Source: Selenomonas sp. (GTDB lineage: Bacteria; Bacillota_C; Negativicutes; Selenomonadales; Selenomonadaceae). Taken from it: a stretch of DNA of 24,965 bases. Positions 15,007 through 23,262 of this stretch are shown one piece after another. The stretch is from positions 1-24,965 of the forward strand of contig NZ_JAILPX010000054.1 of NCBI RefSeq assembly GCF_024699275.1, written 5' to 3'. Every line of letters begins with the position of its first letter. Position 1 is the stretch's first letter. The notes beneath the pieces were generated by a model that saw only the letters and a program-made list of their open reading frames with translations, ran no database searches and had not been told where the DNA came from. Both the position numbers and the translations under genes were made by a program.

Positions 15007-16874
15007 TGAAGGAATTTTTGCCAATCAGCAAAAAAGATATGGAAGAACGAGGCTGGGAGCAGCTGGACTTTGTCTTTGTGTCCGGTGATGCTTATGTGGA
15101 TCATCCCAGCTTCGGGCCGGCCATTCTTTGCCGTTTATTGGAAAAGCATGGCTATAAAGTAGGGATTATCCCCCAGCCGGACTGGCATTCTACCAGGGAT
15201 TTCAACCGCCTGGGAAAACCACGGCTGGGGTTTCTTGTTTCTGCAGGAAATATGGATTCTCTCTTAAATAAATTTACGGCAGCTAAGAAGATGCGCCATC
15301 AGGATGCCTATTCTCCAGGCGGGAAGGCTGGCTATCGGCCAGAACGGGCCACGATTGTGTACTGTAACCGCCTGCGGGAGCTCTATCCGGATGTGCCCCT
15401 TATTATTGGTGGTATTGAGGCCAGCCTGCGGCGTATGGCTCATTACGATTACTGGTCCAATGCTGTGCGCCGTTCTATTTTGGTGGATAGTGGCGCGGAC
15501 TTGTTGATCTTTGGTATGGGTGAACGGGCGCTCTTGGAAGTGGCTGCTGATTTGCAGCAAGGAGTGGAAATCGGAAACATTCAGGATGTACAGGGAACCT
15601 GTTATAAGGTACCCCACATGGATTATGTTTGGGATCATCTGCCGCTTCCTTCTTATCAGGAGGTGGCTGAGGACAAGCGCAGGTTTGCCGAGGCTTTTAA
15701 GCTGGAATATCTGGAACAGGATGCTTTTCGGGGACGGAAACTGGCTCAGCAGAATGATGAATGGTGTGTGGTGCAGAATCCACCGGCTAAACCGCTGAGT
15801 GAAGAGCAGATGGATGAGATTTATGACCTGCCTTATATGCGTACCTGGCATCCGATTTACGATCAGGCAGGCGGCGTACCGGCCATTGCGGAGGTGCAGT
15901 TCAGTCTGCTGAGTCAGCGGGGCTGTTTTGGCGGCTGCAATTTTTGCGCCATCATTTCCCATGAGGGGCGGATTATTCAGCGGCGCAGTCATGCGTCATT
16001 GCTCCGGGAAGCGAAGCTATTGACCCAGTTGCCGGGATTCAAGGGCTATATCCACGATGTGGGGGGGCCTACGGCTAATTTTCGCCGAACCAGCTGTGAT
16101 GGCCAGCTCACTCGGGGGACCTGCCGGGGCAAGCCCTGCCTTTCACCAATTCCCTGTCAGAATCTGGTGGCTGATCATAGCGATTACATTCAATTGCTGC
16201 GGGAGTTGCGGGCTGTCCCCGGCGTGAAAAAGGTCTTTGTCCGTTCCGGCGTGCGCTTTGATTATTTGCTGCTGGCCAAGGATGAATTTTTGCAGGAACT
16301 TTGTCAGCATCATATCAGCGGGCAGCTAAAGATTGCGCCGGAACATATTACAGATCGGGTCACCCGTATGATGGGGAAGAGCAATCGCAAGGTCTATGAG
16401 CGCTTTGTGGATAAGTTTACTGCCATGAATAAGAAGCTGGGCAAGAAACAGTATCTGGTGCCTTATTTTATGTCCAGTCATCCTGGGTCCAAGCTGGAAG
16501 ATGCCATTGAACTGGCGGAGTTTATTCGCGATAAGGGGTATCATCCGCAGCAGGTGCAGGATTTTATTCCCACGCCGGGAACCCTTTCCACCTGCATGTG
16601 GTATACGGGAATTGATCCGCTGACGGGGGAGAAGGTGTATTCGGCAAAATCGCCCGAAGATAAATTGATGCAGCGGGCACTTATGCAATACTGGCTGTCG
16701 AAGAATCAGTCCATTGTGCGCAAGGCACTGCGCAAGGCCGGGCGGACGGATTTAATTGGTTACGATAAGAAATGTCTGGTGCGGCCTGCTGGTGACAAGG
16801 CAGCCAGGCATAGGACAACCAAATCTCCAAACAAGGAAATCAAAAATAAAGGGATAAAGAAGGTGCGGCGATGA
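15006..16874 (+). CDS. ygiQ: YgiQ-family radical SAM protein
   Basis: A 622-residue YgiQ-type protein. The N-terminal part (about 1-290) is the family-specific domain, starting FLPISKKDMEERGWEQLDFV and containing LIIGGIEASLRRMAHYDYW. The radical SAM cluster motif is RGCFGGCNFCAI (C307, C311, C314), which binds a [4Fe-4S] cluster and S-adenosylmethionine. Further on, APEHITDRVTRMMGK and VQDFIPTPGTLST are conserved. The tail (from about 595) is Lys-rich. The reaction is not established for this family. The start overlaps the rodZ stop (TAATG) and the stop overlaps the nrdR start (ATGA), so the three genes are translationally coupled. Confidence 0.93.
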   Translation: MKEFLPISKKDMEERGWEQLDFVFVSGDAYVDHPSFGPAILCRLLEKHGYKVGIIPQPDWHSTRDFNRLGKPRLGFLVSAGNMDSLLNKFTAAKKMRHQDAYSPGGKAGYRPERATIVYCNRLRELYPDVPLIIGGIEASLRRMAHYDYWSNAVRRSILVDSGADLLIFGMGERALLEVAADLQQGVEIGNIQDVQGTCYKVPHMDYVWDHLPLPSYQEVAEDKRRFAEAFKLEYLEQDAFRGRKLAQQNDEWCVVQNPPAKPLSEEQMDEIYDLPYMRTWHPIYDQAGGVPAIAEVQFSLLSQRGCFGGCNFCAIISHEGRIIQRRSHASLLREAKLLTQLPGFKGYIHDVGGPTANFRRTSCDGQLTRGTCRGKPCLSPIPCQNLVADHSDYIQLLRELRAVPGVKKVFVRSGVRFDYLLLAKDEFLQELCQHHISGQLKIAPEHITDRVTRMMGKSNRKVYERFVDKFTAMNKKLGKKQYLVPYFMSSHPGSKLEDAIELAEFIRDKGYHPQQVQDFIPTPGTLSTCMWYTGIDPLTGEKVYSAKSPEDKLMQRALMQYWLSKNQSIVRKALRKAGRTDLIGYDKKCLVRPAGDKAARHRTTKSPNKEIKNKGIKKVRR

Positions 16875-17341
16875 AATGCCCATATTGTAAACAAAATGAC
16901 AGTCGAGTAATAGATTCCCGGTCGGCAGATGATGGGGCAGCCATTCGCCGCCGCCGGGAGTGTACAGCCTGCGGCCGCCGCTTCACCACTTATGAAGTGG
17001 TGGAAAAGCAGCCATTAATGGTGGTGAAGCAGGATGGGCGTCGGGAGGTATTCAAGCGGGATAAGATCCTAAATGGAATTATCCGAGCCTGTGACAAGCG
17101 GGATATATCCCTGGAGCGTATTACGGCGCTGGCCAATGAAATCGAACGGGATATCCGCAACACCATGGAGCAGGAAGTCAGTACGGTCGATATTGGCCGA
17201 TTGGTCATGAATAAACTCAAGAATTTTGATGAGGTAGCTTATATCCGTTTTGCTTCGGTGTATCGGAAATTTGCGGATATCAGCAGTTTTATGGAAGAAC
17301 TGCAGGAATTGCAGGCCCATAAGGAAAAGGAAAAAGAGTAA
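16871..17341 (+). CDS. nrdR: Transcriptional repressor NrdR
   Basis: A 156-residue NrdR, which senses ATP/dATP and represses ribonucleotide reductase genes. The N-terminal zinc ribbon has C3, C6, C31 and C34 (MKCPYC and CTACGRRFTTYE). The ATP-cone (about 49-139) starts LMVVKQDGRREVFKRDKI. The tail is very acidic and basic (HKEKEKE). Its own ATG overlaps the ygiQ stop. No nrd genes are in the window, so NrdR acts at distant sites; I did not find an NrdR box pair in the intergenic regions here. Confidence 0.96.
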   Translation: MKCPYCKQNDSRVIDSRSADDGAAIRRRRECTACGRRFTTYEVVEKQPLMVVKQDGRREVFKRDKILNGIIRACDKRDISLERITALANEIERDIRNTMEQEVSTVDIGRLVMNKLKNFDEVAYIRFASVYRKFADISSFMEELQELQAHKEKEKE

Positions 17342-17364
17342 GGGGAAGAAAAGGAGTAAGGCAT

Positions 17365-19092
17365 TTGACTTGGGCATTGAAACAGGAGTTAAAGGAACAG
17401 CTGGCGGCAGAGGAAGGCTATTACCGGTATCCGCTGGGGACACGTTTGCCCGTGGCACTGGCGTATCCTAATTCCTATTTTGTCGGTATGTCCAATCTCG
17501 GGCTCCATATCATTTATGAACTGTTGAATAAGCGCAGCGACACCGCCTGTGAACGGGTATTTCTGCCTGAGCGCAAGAGCATCGAGCGCTATGAAAATAC
17601 CCGCACACCGCTCATGAGTCTGGAGAATCAGCTGCCGTTGCAGCAGTTTGCCATGATTGCCTTTGTGCTTTCCTTTGAAATGGATTATTTCCATGTCATC
17701 AAGATGTTGGAACTGGGCAAGGTAAAGATACGGGCACAGGAGCGGGGGGATATGGACCCGCTGATTATTGCAGGAGGACCTTGTGCCACTTTTAATCCGG
17801 AACCTTTAGCGGCGGTGATTGATGCCTTTGTCATCGGTGAAGGGGAAGTCATCATGCCGGCGCTGATGGATGTGTTCTATCAGGCGCGCCGAGAGGGGCT
17901 TTCCCGGCAGGTGATGCTGCAGCGCTTGGCTCAGGTGCCGGGGGTTTATGTGCCTTCCCTATATCAACACAGCTATGGTGAGGATGGTCGTTTACAGACG
18001 ATTACCCCGCGGGAAAATGCACCCGCTAAGGTTTCCCGTCAGTGGGTGCAGGATTTGGATGCATATCCTGCTCATACGGTGGTGCGTACGGAAAATACGG
18101 AGTTCAATTTCTATTTGATTGAAACAGCCCGGGGCTGTGGCCGCCATTGCCGTTTCTGTATGGCAGGCTATTGTTTCCGCCGTCCTCGCAACCGCTCCCT
18201 GGGGGTGGTGACCCGGGAGGTCAGGGAGGCCTTGTCCTATAAAAAACGCATTGGTCTGATGGGGGCGGCTATTTCCGATTATCCAGAAATCAATGAACTC
18301 TGCAAGGATATTTTGGGCGAAGGGCTTTCCATGTCGGTGGCTTCCTTCCGGGCGGATTCGGTGACGCAGGAGTTGGTGGATTCGTTGGCGGAAAGCGGAC
18401 TCAAGACGCTGACGATGGCTCCTGAGGCAGGCAGCAGCCGGATGCGGGCAGTTATCAACAAGGGGATTGAGGAAGAACATCTTTTTCATGCCATGGAGAT
18501 GGGCCTCAAGGCGGGCATCCGCCATTTCCGGCTTTATATTATGATTGGCCTTCCTTTTGAGCAGCTGGAGGATGTGGAGGCCATTGTGGATTTGGCCAGC
18601 CGTCTTAAGGATTATATGGAAGAGCATGGCAGCAAGGGAACCTTAACCCTGAGCGTTAATCCCTTTATCCCTAAGCCTTTTACGCCCTTCCAATGGCTGC
18701 CTATGGCTGATAAGAAATATGTGGAAAAGGCGGCTAAAGTCTTGACACAGGGACTGCGCAAGCGCAAGAATATCATTGTGGGGGTGGAATCTCCGAAGGA
18801 GGCCTTTATTCAAGGCGTACTCGCTCGGGGGGATCGCCAGGTAGGTGAGGCCCTGCTGCGGGCCTGCGCCAATGGCGGCAGTAAGGCTTTTAAGCGGGCC
18901 ATGAAGGAATGCGGACTTTCCCTGGCGGATTACCTCTATCGGGAGCGCAGTGCCGATGAGTTGTTCCCTTGGGAGGGACTGGATATGGGCTTTAGTCGAG
19001 CGTACATCTATCAGGAATTGCGTAAAGCAGAGGAATTGAAGCCTACGCTGCAGTGTTTTGACGGTTGTCATCGCTGTGGTGTGTGCGGCTAA
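17365..19092 (+). CDS. B12-binding-domain radical SAM protein (TIGR03960-like)
   Basis: A 575-residue radical SAM enzyme. An N-terminal B12-binding-like Rossmann region (about 27-175) reads LPVALAYPNSYFVGMSNLGL and LIIAGGPCATFNPEPL. The radical SAM core has ARGCGRHCRFCMAGYC (C258, C262, C265). It ends with four clustered cysteines (C564, C568, C571, C574, ending HRCGVCG), like the end of TIGR03960 proteins. The reaction is unknown. In many Firmicutes the TIGR03960 protein is followed by a DUF2344 partner and RNase G; neither is present here. It starts with TTG at 17365, supported by AAGGAG 8 bases upstream and no nearby ATG. It follows nrdR by 23 bases and precedes pgeF by 25, within the same long operon. 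Confidence 0.85.
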   Translation: MTWALKQELKEQLAAEEGYYRYPLGTRLPVALAYPNSYFVGMSNLGLHIIYELLNKRSDTACERVFLPERKSIERYENTRTPLMSLENQLPLQQFAMIAFVLSFEMDYFHVIKMLELGKVKIRAQERGDMDPLIIAGGPCATFNPEPLAAVIDAFVIGEGEVIMPALMDVFYQARREGLSRQVMLQRLAQVPGVYVPSLYQHSYGEDGRLQTITPRENAPAKVSRQWVQDLDAYPAHTVVRTENTEFNFYLIETARGCGRHCRFCMAGYCFRRPRNRSLGVVTREVREALSYKKRIGLMGAAISDYPEINELCKDILGEGLSMSVASFRADSVTQELVDSLAESGLKTLTMAPEAGSSRMRAVINKGIEEEHLFHAMEMGLKAGIRHFRLYIMIGLPFEQLEDVEAIVDLASRLKDYMEEHGSKGTLTLSVNPFIPKPFTPFQWLPMADKKYVEKAAKVLTQGLRKRKNIIVGVESPKEAFIQGVLARGDRQVGEALLRACANGGSKAFKRAMKECGLSLADYLYRERSADELFPWEGLDMGFSRAYIYQELRKAEELKPTLQCFDGCHRCGVCG

Positions 19093-19117
19093 AATAGTTG
19101 GTTAACGGGGTGAGCAG

Positions 19118-19939
19118 ATGAGTTTTGCAATCGAACATCTGGGTAATAATCTCTGGCGGGGGAAGTTTTCCACCTTTACGGAGGACATCTGTCAGCATGG
19201 GTTCAGTGCGCGTTTGGGGGGAATTAGTGTCCAGCCCTACAAGGGGCTGAACATGGCCTTGCATGTAGGGGATGAGGCGGATATTGTCTGGGAAAATCGG
19301 AAGCGTTTCTTTCAGGCCCTGGGGCTGAAGGCGGAGAAATTGGTTACGCCGCAGCAGGTGCATGGTGCGGCTATTCAGCGGGTGACATCGGCAGATGCTG
19401 GCCGGGGGGCTAAGGATTATGCAGATGCGATTGCGGACACCGATGCCCTGATTACCAATGAGCCGGGCCTGCCCTTGATGCTATGTTTCGCAGACTGTGT
19501 GCCCGTGATATTCCTGGATCCGGAGAAAAAGGCTGTGGGTATTGCCCATGCGGGCTGGAAAGGAACTGTGGCCCAAATTGCCCGGGATACAGTGTTGCGG
19601 ATGCAGGCTGAGTTTGCTTCTGAGCCGGCTGATATTCTCGCAGGTATCGGCCCTTCAATCGGTCCCTGTTGTTTTGCTGTGGGCGAGGACGTGGCTGAAA
19701 AGTTCCGCACCGTGTTTTCCAGCTATGCCGATGGCATCATTATGCAGCAGGCAGGCCAGTATTATGTAAACCTTTGGGAGGCTAATCGCCAGCAATTATT
19801 GGCGGCGGGGTTAGCAAAGGAACATATTGAAATGGCCGATACCTGCACCGATTGCCAGCATCAGTGGTTTTATTCCTATCGGGCGGATAGTGGTCAGACA
19901 GGGCGGATGGCCGCCATAATTGCACTGAATCAATATTAA
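19118..19939 (+). CDS. pgeF: Peptidoglycan editing factor PgeF (YfiH/YlmD family)
   Basis: A 273-residue DUF152 protein, formerly called polyphenol oxidase or laccase-like. The zinc/copper-site motifs are all present: QQVHG (H82), FADCVPV (C127) and AHAGWKGT (H144), followed by GIGPSIGPCCFAVG. The C-terminal TCTDCQ and FYSYRAD segments also match. In E. coli the enzyme removes wrongly added L-Ser from UDP-MurNAc-peptide precursors. In Bacillus the homologue ylmD heads the ylmDEFGH cluster upstream of divIVA, and the order here is the same. GGGGTGAG lies upstream of the ATG. Confidence 0.95.
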   Translation: MSFAIEHLGNNLWRGKFSTFTEDICQHGFSARLGGISVQPYKGLNMALHVGDEADIVWENRKRFFQALGLKAEKLVTPQQVHGAAIQRVTSADAGRGAKDYADAIADTDALITNEPGLPLMLCFADCVPVIFLDPEKKAVGIAHAGWKGTVAQIARDTVLRMQAEFASEPADILAGIGPSIGPCCFAVGEDVAEKFRTVFSSYADGIIMQQAGQYYVNLWEANRQQLLAAGLAKEHIEMADTCTDCQHQWFYSYRADSGQTGRMAAIIALNQY

Positions 19940-19964
19940 TGGATTTCAATTAGGGGTGAGTGTT

Positions 19965-20666
19965 TTGGGGCAGGATATAGCAGAGCGTTACAGAAATGTC
20001 ATGGCAAGGATTGAAGCAGCCAGAGCACGGCGTACCATCGCGCCAAAGGATGATGAGGTAACCCTGGTGGCGGTGACGAAGAATCACGATATAGATGCCA
20101 TGCGGGCCGTCATTGCCGCTGGAGCAGCACATGTGGGCGAGAATCGCGTGCAGGAGGCCAAGGCCAAATTTGCGGAAATTGGTGATGGCGTTACTTGGCA
20201 CCTTATTGGTCATTTACAGACCAATAAGGTACGGCAGGCCGTGAAATTTTCAGACCTGATTCACTCGGTGGACAGCCTGCATCTGGCCCAGACCATCAGC
20301 GACGAGGCGGCCCGTCTGGATAAGATTCAGGATATCCTTGTGCAGGTAAATCTGGCCAAAGAGGACAGCAAGTCTGGCGTATACCATGAGGATTTGCAGG
20401 CAATGCTGCAGGCCGTGACGGCTTTGCCGCATTTGCGTCTGCGCGGTTTGATGTGTATGGCTCCTAACTATGAGGATGTAGAAAAATGTCGTCCCCTATT
20501 TCGGGAAATGTATAAAATTTATCGGCAGGTACAGGATTCAGGCTTGCCGATGTCGAATATAGATATGCTATCGATGGGCATGACCCACGATTATGAAATA
20601 GCTGTGGAAGAAGGCGCCAATATTGTGCGGGTAGGTACCGCCATCTTTGGTCCGCGCCAGTATTAA
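19965..20666 (+). CDS. yggS: PLP homeostasis protein YggS/YlmE
   Basis: A 233-residue PLP-binding protein of the YggS/PLPBP family, a TIM barrel that helps control pyridoxal phosphate and amino acid pools. The cofactor lysine is in VAVTK (K39). GAAHVGENRVQEA, WHLIGHLQTNK, GLMCMAP and the phosphate-binding SMGMTHDYEIAVEEGANIVRVG end pattern are all conserved. I choose the TTG at 19965: AGGGGTGAG lies just upstream at good spacing, and the resulting start (GQDIAERYRN) aligns with known family N-termini. An in-frame GTG at 19956 would leave no room for a ribosome binding site. It lies between pgeF and sepF as in Bacillus (ylmE). Confidence 0.93.
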   Translation: MGQDIAERYRNVMARIEAARARRTIAPKDDEVTLVAVTKNHDIDAMRAVIAAGAAHVGENRVQEAKAKFAEIGDGVTWHLIGHLQTNKVRQAVKFSDLIHSVDSLHLAQTISDEAARLDKIQDILVQVNLAKEDSKSGVYHEDLQAMLQAVTALPHLRLRGLMCMAPNYEDVEKCRPLFREMYKIYRQVQDSGLPMSNIDMLSMGMTHDYEIAVEEGANIVRVGTAIFGPRQY

Positions 20667-20681
20667 TAAAGGGGACAAGTC

Positions 20682-21185
20682 ATGAGTATTATCGATAAAG
20701 TTTGCGGAAAGATGGGGCTTATGGATCCGGCGGATGAGAAACTGGATTTGGAAGAGGAAAAGGATAAGGAAGAGCGCAATTTCGAACCGAAAGAAGAGGA
20801 AGAGAGTTTTACAATGAACCATGATCGCAACGACAGTTCCCGGAATGTGGTGGATTTCCAGTCGGCTGCTTCTGCTCGGGAGAACAGTACGGTTACCAGC
20901 ATGAAGATGAAGGTTATCGTCATTGAACCCAAAACCTTTGACGATGCTCAGCAGGTGGCCAATAATCTACGGGAAAAGAAGCCGGTGGTCATCAATTTTG
21001 AGAAGACGGAGGCGGAGGATGCCAAGCGCATCATTGACTTTATCAGTGGTACGACCTATGCCCTGAATGGTGAAATCAAAAAGGTTGGGCACAATGTCTT
21101 CCTGTGTGCTCCCAGCAATGTTAATGTAAGTTATACCGAAGAAGAAAAGAAAGTCTCGGCAGAAATGCCCTGGCTGAAAAAATAA
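20682..21185 (+). CDS. sepF: Cell division protein SepF
   Basis: A 167-residue SepF (YlmF). It has an N-terminal amphipathic membrane-targeting helix (MSIIDKVCGKMGLM), a strongly acidic linker (about 16-45) rich in Glu and Lys, a polar stretch, and the C-terminal SepF domain (about 72-160). That domain includes VIVIEPKTFDDAQQVANNL, VINFEKTEAEDAKRIIDF and the glycine-containing DFISGTTYALNG used for ring assembly. SepF polymerises and tethers FtsZ to the membrane. The ATG follows AAAGGGGACAAGTC. It precedes ylmH directly; the small membrane gene ylmG, usual between them, is missing. Confidence 0.95.
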   Translation: MSIIDKVCGKMGLMDPADEKLDLEEEKDKEERNFEPKEEEESFTMNHDRNDSSRNVVDFQSAASARENSTVTSMKMKVIVIEPKTFDDAQQVANNLREKKPVVINFEKTEAEDAKRIIDFISGTTYALNGEIKKVGHNVFLCAPSNVNVSYTEEEKKVSAEMPWLKK

Positions 21186-21202
21186 GAGGCAATAAATCAA
21201 TT

Positions 21203-21997
21203 ATGGCAAGTGAACAAAAAGAGAAATTAATCCGGTTTTATAAGGGAACCGAGGGCGAAGAAATCGTCATTAAATTGGTGGATTTAGCGGAAAATGTCCT
21301 GCGTACCCAGAAATTTCGGATTTCCGGTTTCTTGGATCCCTTTGGCCAGGAAATCGCGGAAACAGTGGCTGCAAATTATGGCAATATTCGGGTGGATTTT
21401 GCCGGTGGCTATCAGGGAGCGGAACGGGCAAGGGCTGTCTTCATTCACGAGGACTTTGCCGGCTCACCGACCAGCTTTGGTCTGGACTGTATCGAAGCCA
21501 AGTGGAACGGGCAGTTTGCCAGACTCAGCCATCGCGATGTGCTGGGGGCTTTAATGGGTCAGGGAATCGAACGGGATACCATCGGGGATTTACTGGTGAC
21601 CAATGATTCCGTGCGCATCATCTGTGAAGATAAGATGGCGGATTTCCTGTTGGCTAATCTGGAGAAAATCGGTGCTGTGGGGGTGGAATGTGCCAGAGCG
21701 GATTTGAGCACTATTGCCCCTAAGGAGGAACGCTGCAAGGAAATCCGGGCTACGGTGGCATCGCTTAGAGTGGATTCCATTGCCGCTGCCGGTTTTGGAT
21801 CTTCCCGCAGCAAGGCGGCTGCGGATATTGCGGCGGATAAGCTCAAGATCAACTGGCAGCCTGCCAAGAGTGCATCACAAAATGTCAAGGAGGGGGATAT
21901 CCTCTCCTTGCGAGGACGCGGCAGGCTGGAAGTGGCAGAGGTACGCGGTACAACCAAGAAAGGGCGTACCGTGGTGGTGCTGAAACGTTATTTATAA
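21203..21997 (+). CDS. ylmH: YlmH-type RNA-binding protein with S4 domain
   Basis: A 264-residue YlmH-like protein. Residues about 1-180 are the family-specific region, with RKISGFLDP-like and HRDVLGALMGQGIERDTIGDLLV segments (the latter near 113-135). The C-terminal S4 domain (about 182-262) contains LRVDSIAAAGFGSSRSKAAADI, then NVKEGDILSLRGRGRL. S4 domains bind structured RNA; YlmH is associated with ribosome function in Firmicutes and with the division cluster by location. The only nearby SD is GAGG at 21186-21189, about 13 bases before the ATG, which is long for this window. A long hairpin terminator follows. Confidence 0.9.
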   Translation: MASEQKEKLIRFYKGTEGEEIVIKLVDLAENVLRTQKFRISGFLDPFGQEIAETVAANYGNIRVDFAGGYQGAERARAVFIHEDFAGSPTSFGLDCIEAKWNGQFARLSHRDVLGALMGQGIERDTIGDLLVTNDSVRIICEDKMADFLLANLEKIGAVGVECARADLSTIAPKEERCKEIRATVASLRVDSIAAAGFGSSRSKAAADIAADKLKINWQPAKSASQNVKEGDILSLRGRGRLEVAEVRGTTKKGRTVVVLKRYL

Positions 21998-22001
21998 GGG
22001 G

Positions 22002-22052
22002 AATCTCCTGTTTAAGACTGTTTAGCGGACAGTTCTTTGACGGGAGATTTTT
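22002..22052 (+). terminator. Long structured terminator after ylmH
   Basis: The outer stem pairs 22002-22008 with 22043-22049 and extends inward with further G-C and G-T pairs. Inside is a second imperfect hairpin built on ACTGT / ACAGT. A T5 run ends it. It closes the rodZ-to-ylmH operon and separates it from divIVA. Confidence 0.82.
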
Positions 22053-22162
22053 GTTTGGGGGATTTAGGCGGTGATGGGCAGCAGAAATCCATCAGATTAA
22101 GAGGCGGATGTAGAATTTTCACCGAAAATATGATAGTATAGTTGGTGTAGTTTTAGAATTCT

Positions 22163-22190
22163 GGCGGAGTTTCCGCCCTATAGATAGGGG
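22163..22190 (+). promoter_or_regulatory. Two overlapping hairpins covering the divIVA ribosome binding site
   Basis: Hairpin A is GGCGGA-GTT-TCCGCC (22163-22177). Hairpin B is CCCTA-TAGA-TAGGG (22176-22189). They share two C residues and so compete partly. Hairpin B pairs most of the AGGGG Shine-Dalgarno sequence (22186-22190) that serves the divIVA TTG start at 22200. A weak -10-like TATAGT lies at 22137-22142, but no good -35 box was found. The region 22053-22162 shows nothing else I can support. Confidence 0.5.
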
Positions 22191-22199
22191 ATAATCATT

Positions 22200-22817
22200 T
22201 TGCTTACACCAATGGACATACACAACAAGGATTTCAAACGCAGCTTTCGTGGCTACAATGAAGACGAGATTGATGATTTCCTTGATAAAGTTGTAAATGA
22301 CTATGAAAAACTGTTCCGGGAAAATGACCGGCTGAAGGAAGAACTGACCCGGGCTAAAAAGGATAATGAGCAGTATCAGCAGTTGGAGCAGAATCTGAAG
22401 GACACACTGCTCGTGGCGCAGAAGACTGCCGAGGAAGTGACCAGCAATGCCCGTAAGAATGCGGAAGAAACCAGGGAAAATACGGCAAAAGAGTGTGCCA
22501 ATAAACTGCAGGAAGCCGAGATGAAGGCAGAGAAAATCATTGATGATGCCAAGAATAAAGCGCAGGCGATTGTAGAGGAATATGACCGTTTAGTGCGGGA
22601 GAAGAATACGTTCCTGCGCAAAATCAAGGTGACGTTGGAGTCTGAACTGGCTGTTATTGATGAAACGATGAAACAGATTCCCGACCCGGAGAAGGAAGAA
22701 CGGGAAAAGAAGGCCGTGGGCACGCAGGCTGAAGCCCTGCAGAAAGCGCTGTCTGAGCATCAGGCCGTACCCTATGAGGCTAAGGAACTGGGAGAGGACG
22801 ATAAGCAGGAGGGCTAA
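22200..22817 (+). CDS. divIVA: Cell division / polarity protein DivIVA
   Basis: A 205-residue DivIVA. The N-terminal lipid-binding domain is unmistakable: [12 protein letters not shown] followed by [20 protein letters not shown] (about 1-35). Then comes a long coiled coil (about 35-150) rich in Glu, Lys and Asn, and a charged C-terminus. DivIVA binds curved membranes at division sites and poles and recruits partners such as Min proteins. The TTG start is chosen because AGGGG lies 9 bases upstream and the product then matches family N-termini; an ATG four codons later would cut into the conserved motif. Overlapping hairpins lie just upstream. lspA follows after 6 bases. Confidence 0.95.
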   Translation: MLTPMDIHNKDFKRSFRGYNEDEIDDFLDKVVNDYEKLFRENDRLKEELTRAKKDNEQYQQLEQNLKDTLLVAQKTAEEVTSNARKNAEETRENTAKECANKLQEAEMKAEKIIDDAKNKAQAIVEEYDRLVREKNTFLRKIKVTLESELAVIDETMKQIPDPEKEEREKKAVGTQAEALQKALSEHQAVPYEAKELGEDDKQEG

Positions 22818-22823
22818 GGCAGA

Positions 22824-23261
22824 TTGGCATTAGGAATGTTTTTGGTCCTGTTGGTCTTAGACCAGCTGGTGAAGTGTTTGGTCATGCTGACCATGACCCC
22901 GGGAGAGAGCGTTCCCGTAATCAAAAACGTCTTTCATATTACCTATGTGCTGAATCCAGGGGCGGCTTTTGGGATGCTGCCACATCAAAGCTGGTTCTTT
23001 ATTTTGGCAGGTGCGGTAATGATTGCAGCTTTTGTCTATTATTATCCCCGGCTCAAGCACCAGTCGGCGTATTTTCATTATGGCTGTGTAGCACTGCTGG
23101 CCGGTGCGGTGGGCAATCTCATTGACCGCATTCGGAGCGGTTTAGTGGTGGATTTTTTCGACTTTCGGATCTGGCCGGTGTTTAATATCGCCGATATTGC
23201 CATTGTACTGGGCGTAGCCAGCATGATTTATGCCATACTTTACAAAGAAACGGATGAATAA
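22824..23261 (+). CDS. lspA: Lipoprotein signal peptidase (signal peptidase II)
   Basis: A 145-residue membrane aspartyl protease that removes lipoprotein signal peptides after diacylglyceryl modification. Four membrane segments are expected (about 3-22, 56-73, 84-100, 121-140). The N-terminal LDQLVK and the internal NPGAAFG are conserved. The catalytic aspartates are in VVDFFDF (D110) and FNIADIAI (D124). The TTG start at 22824 is supported by AGGAGGG and AAGG upstream. It is short for the family (usually 150-170), mainly at the N-terminus before LDQLVK. The stop is 1 base before the rluD start. Confidence 0.94.
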   Translation: MALGMFLVLLVLDQLVKCLVMLTMTPGESVPVIKNVFHITYVLNPGAAFGMLPHQSWFFILAGAVMIAAFVYYYPRLKHQSAYFHYGCVALLAGAVGNLIDRIRSGLVVDFFDFRIWPVFNIADIAIVLGVASMIYAILYKETDE

Positions 23262-23262
23262 T

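Noticed and set aside
16984..17002. Perfect 8-bp hairpin CACCACTT-ATG-AAGTGGTG inside nrdR
   Set aside because: It has no T-run and encodes the conserved FTTYEVV segment; the palindrome may be a by-product of codon choice.
21886..21910. 11-bp hairpin with an SD-like AAGGAGG in the ylmH S4 region
   Set aside because: It contains two G-T pairs, no T-run follows, and no start codon at suitable spacing opens a supported frame.
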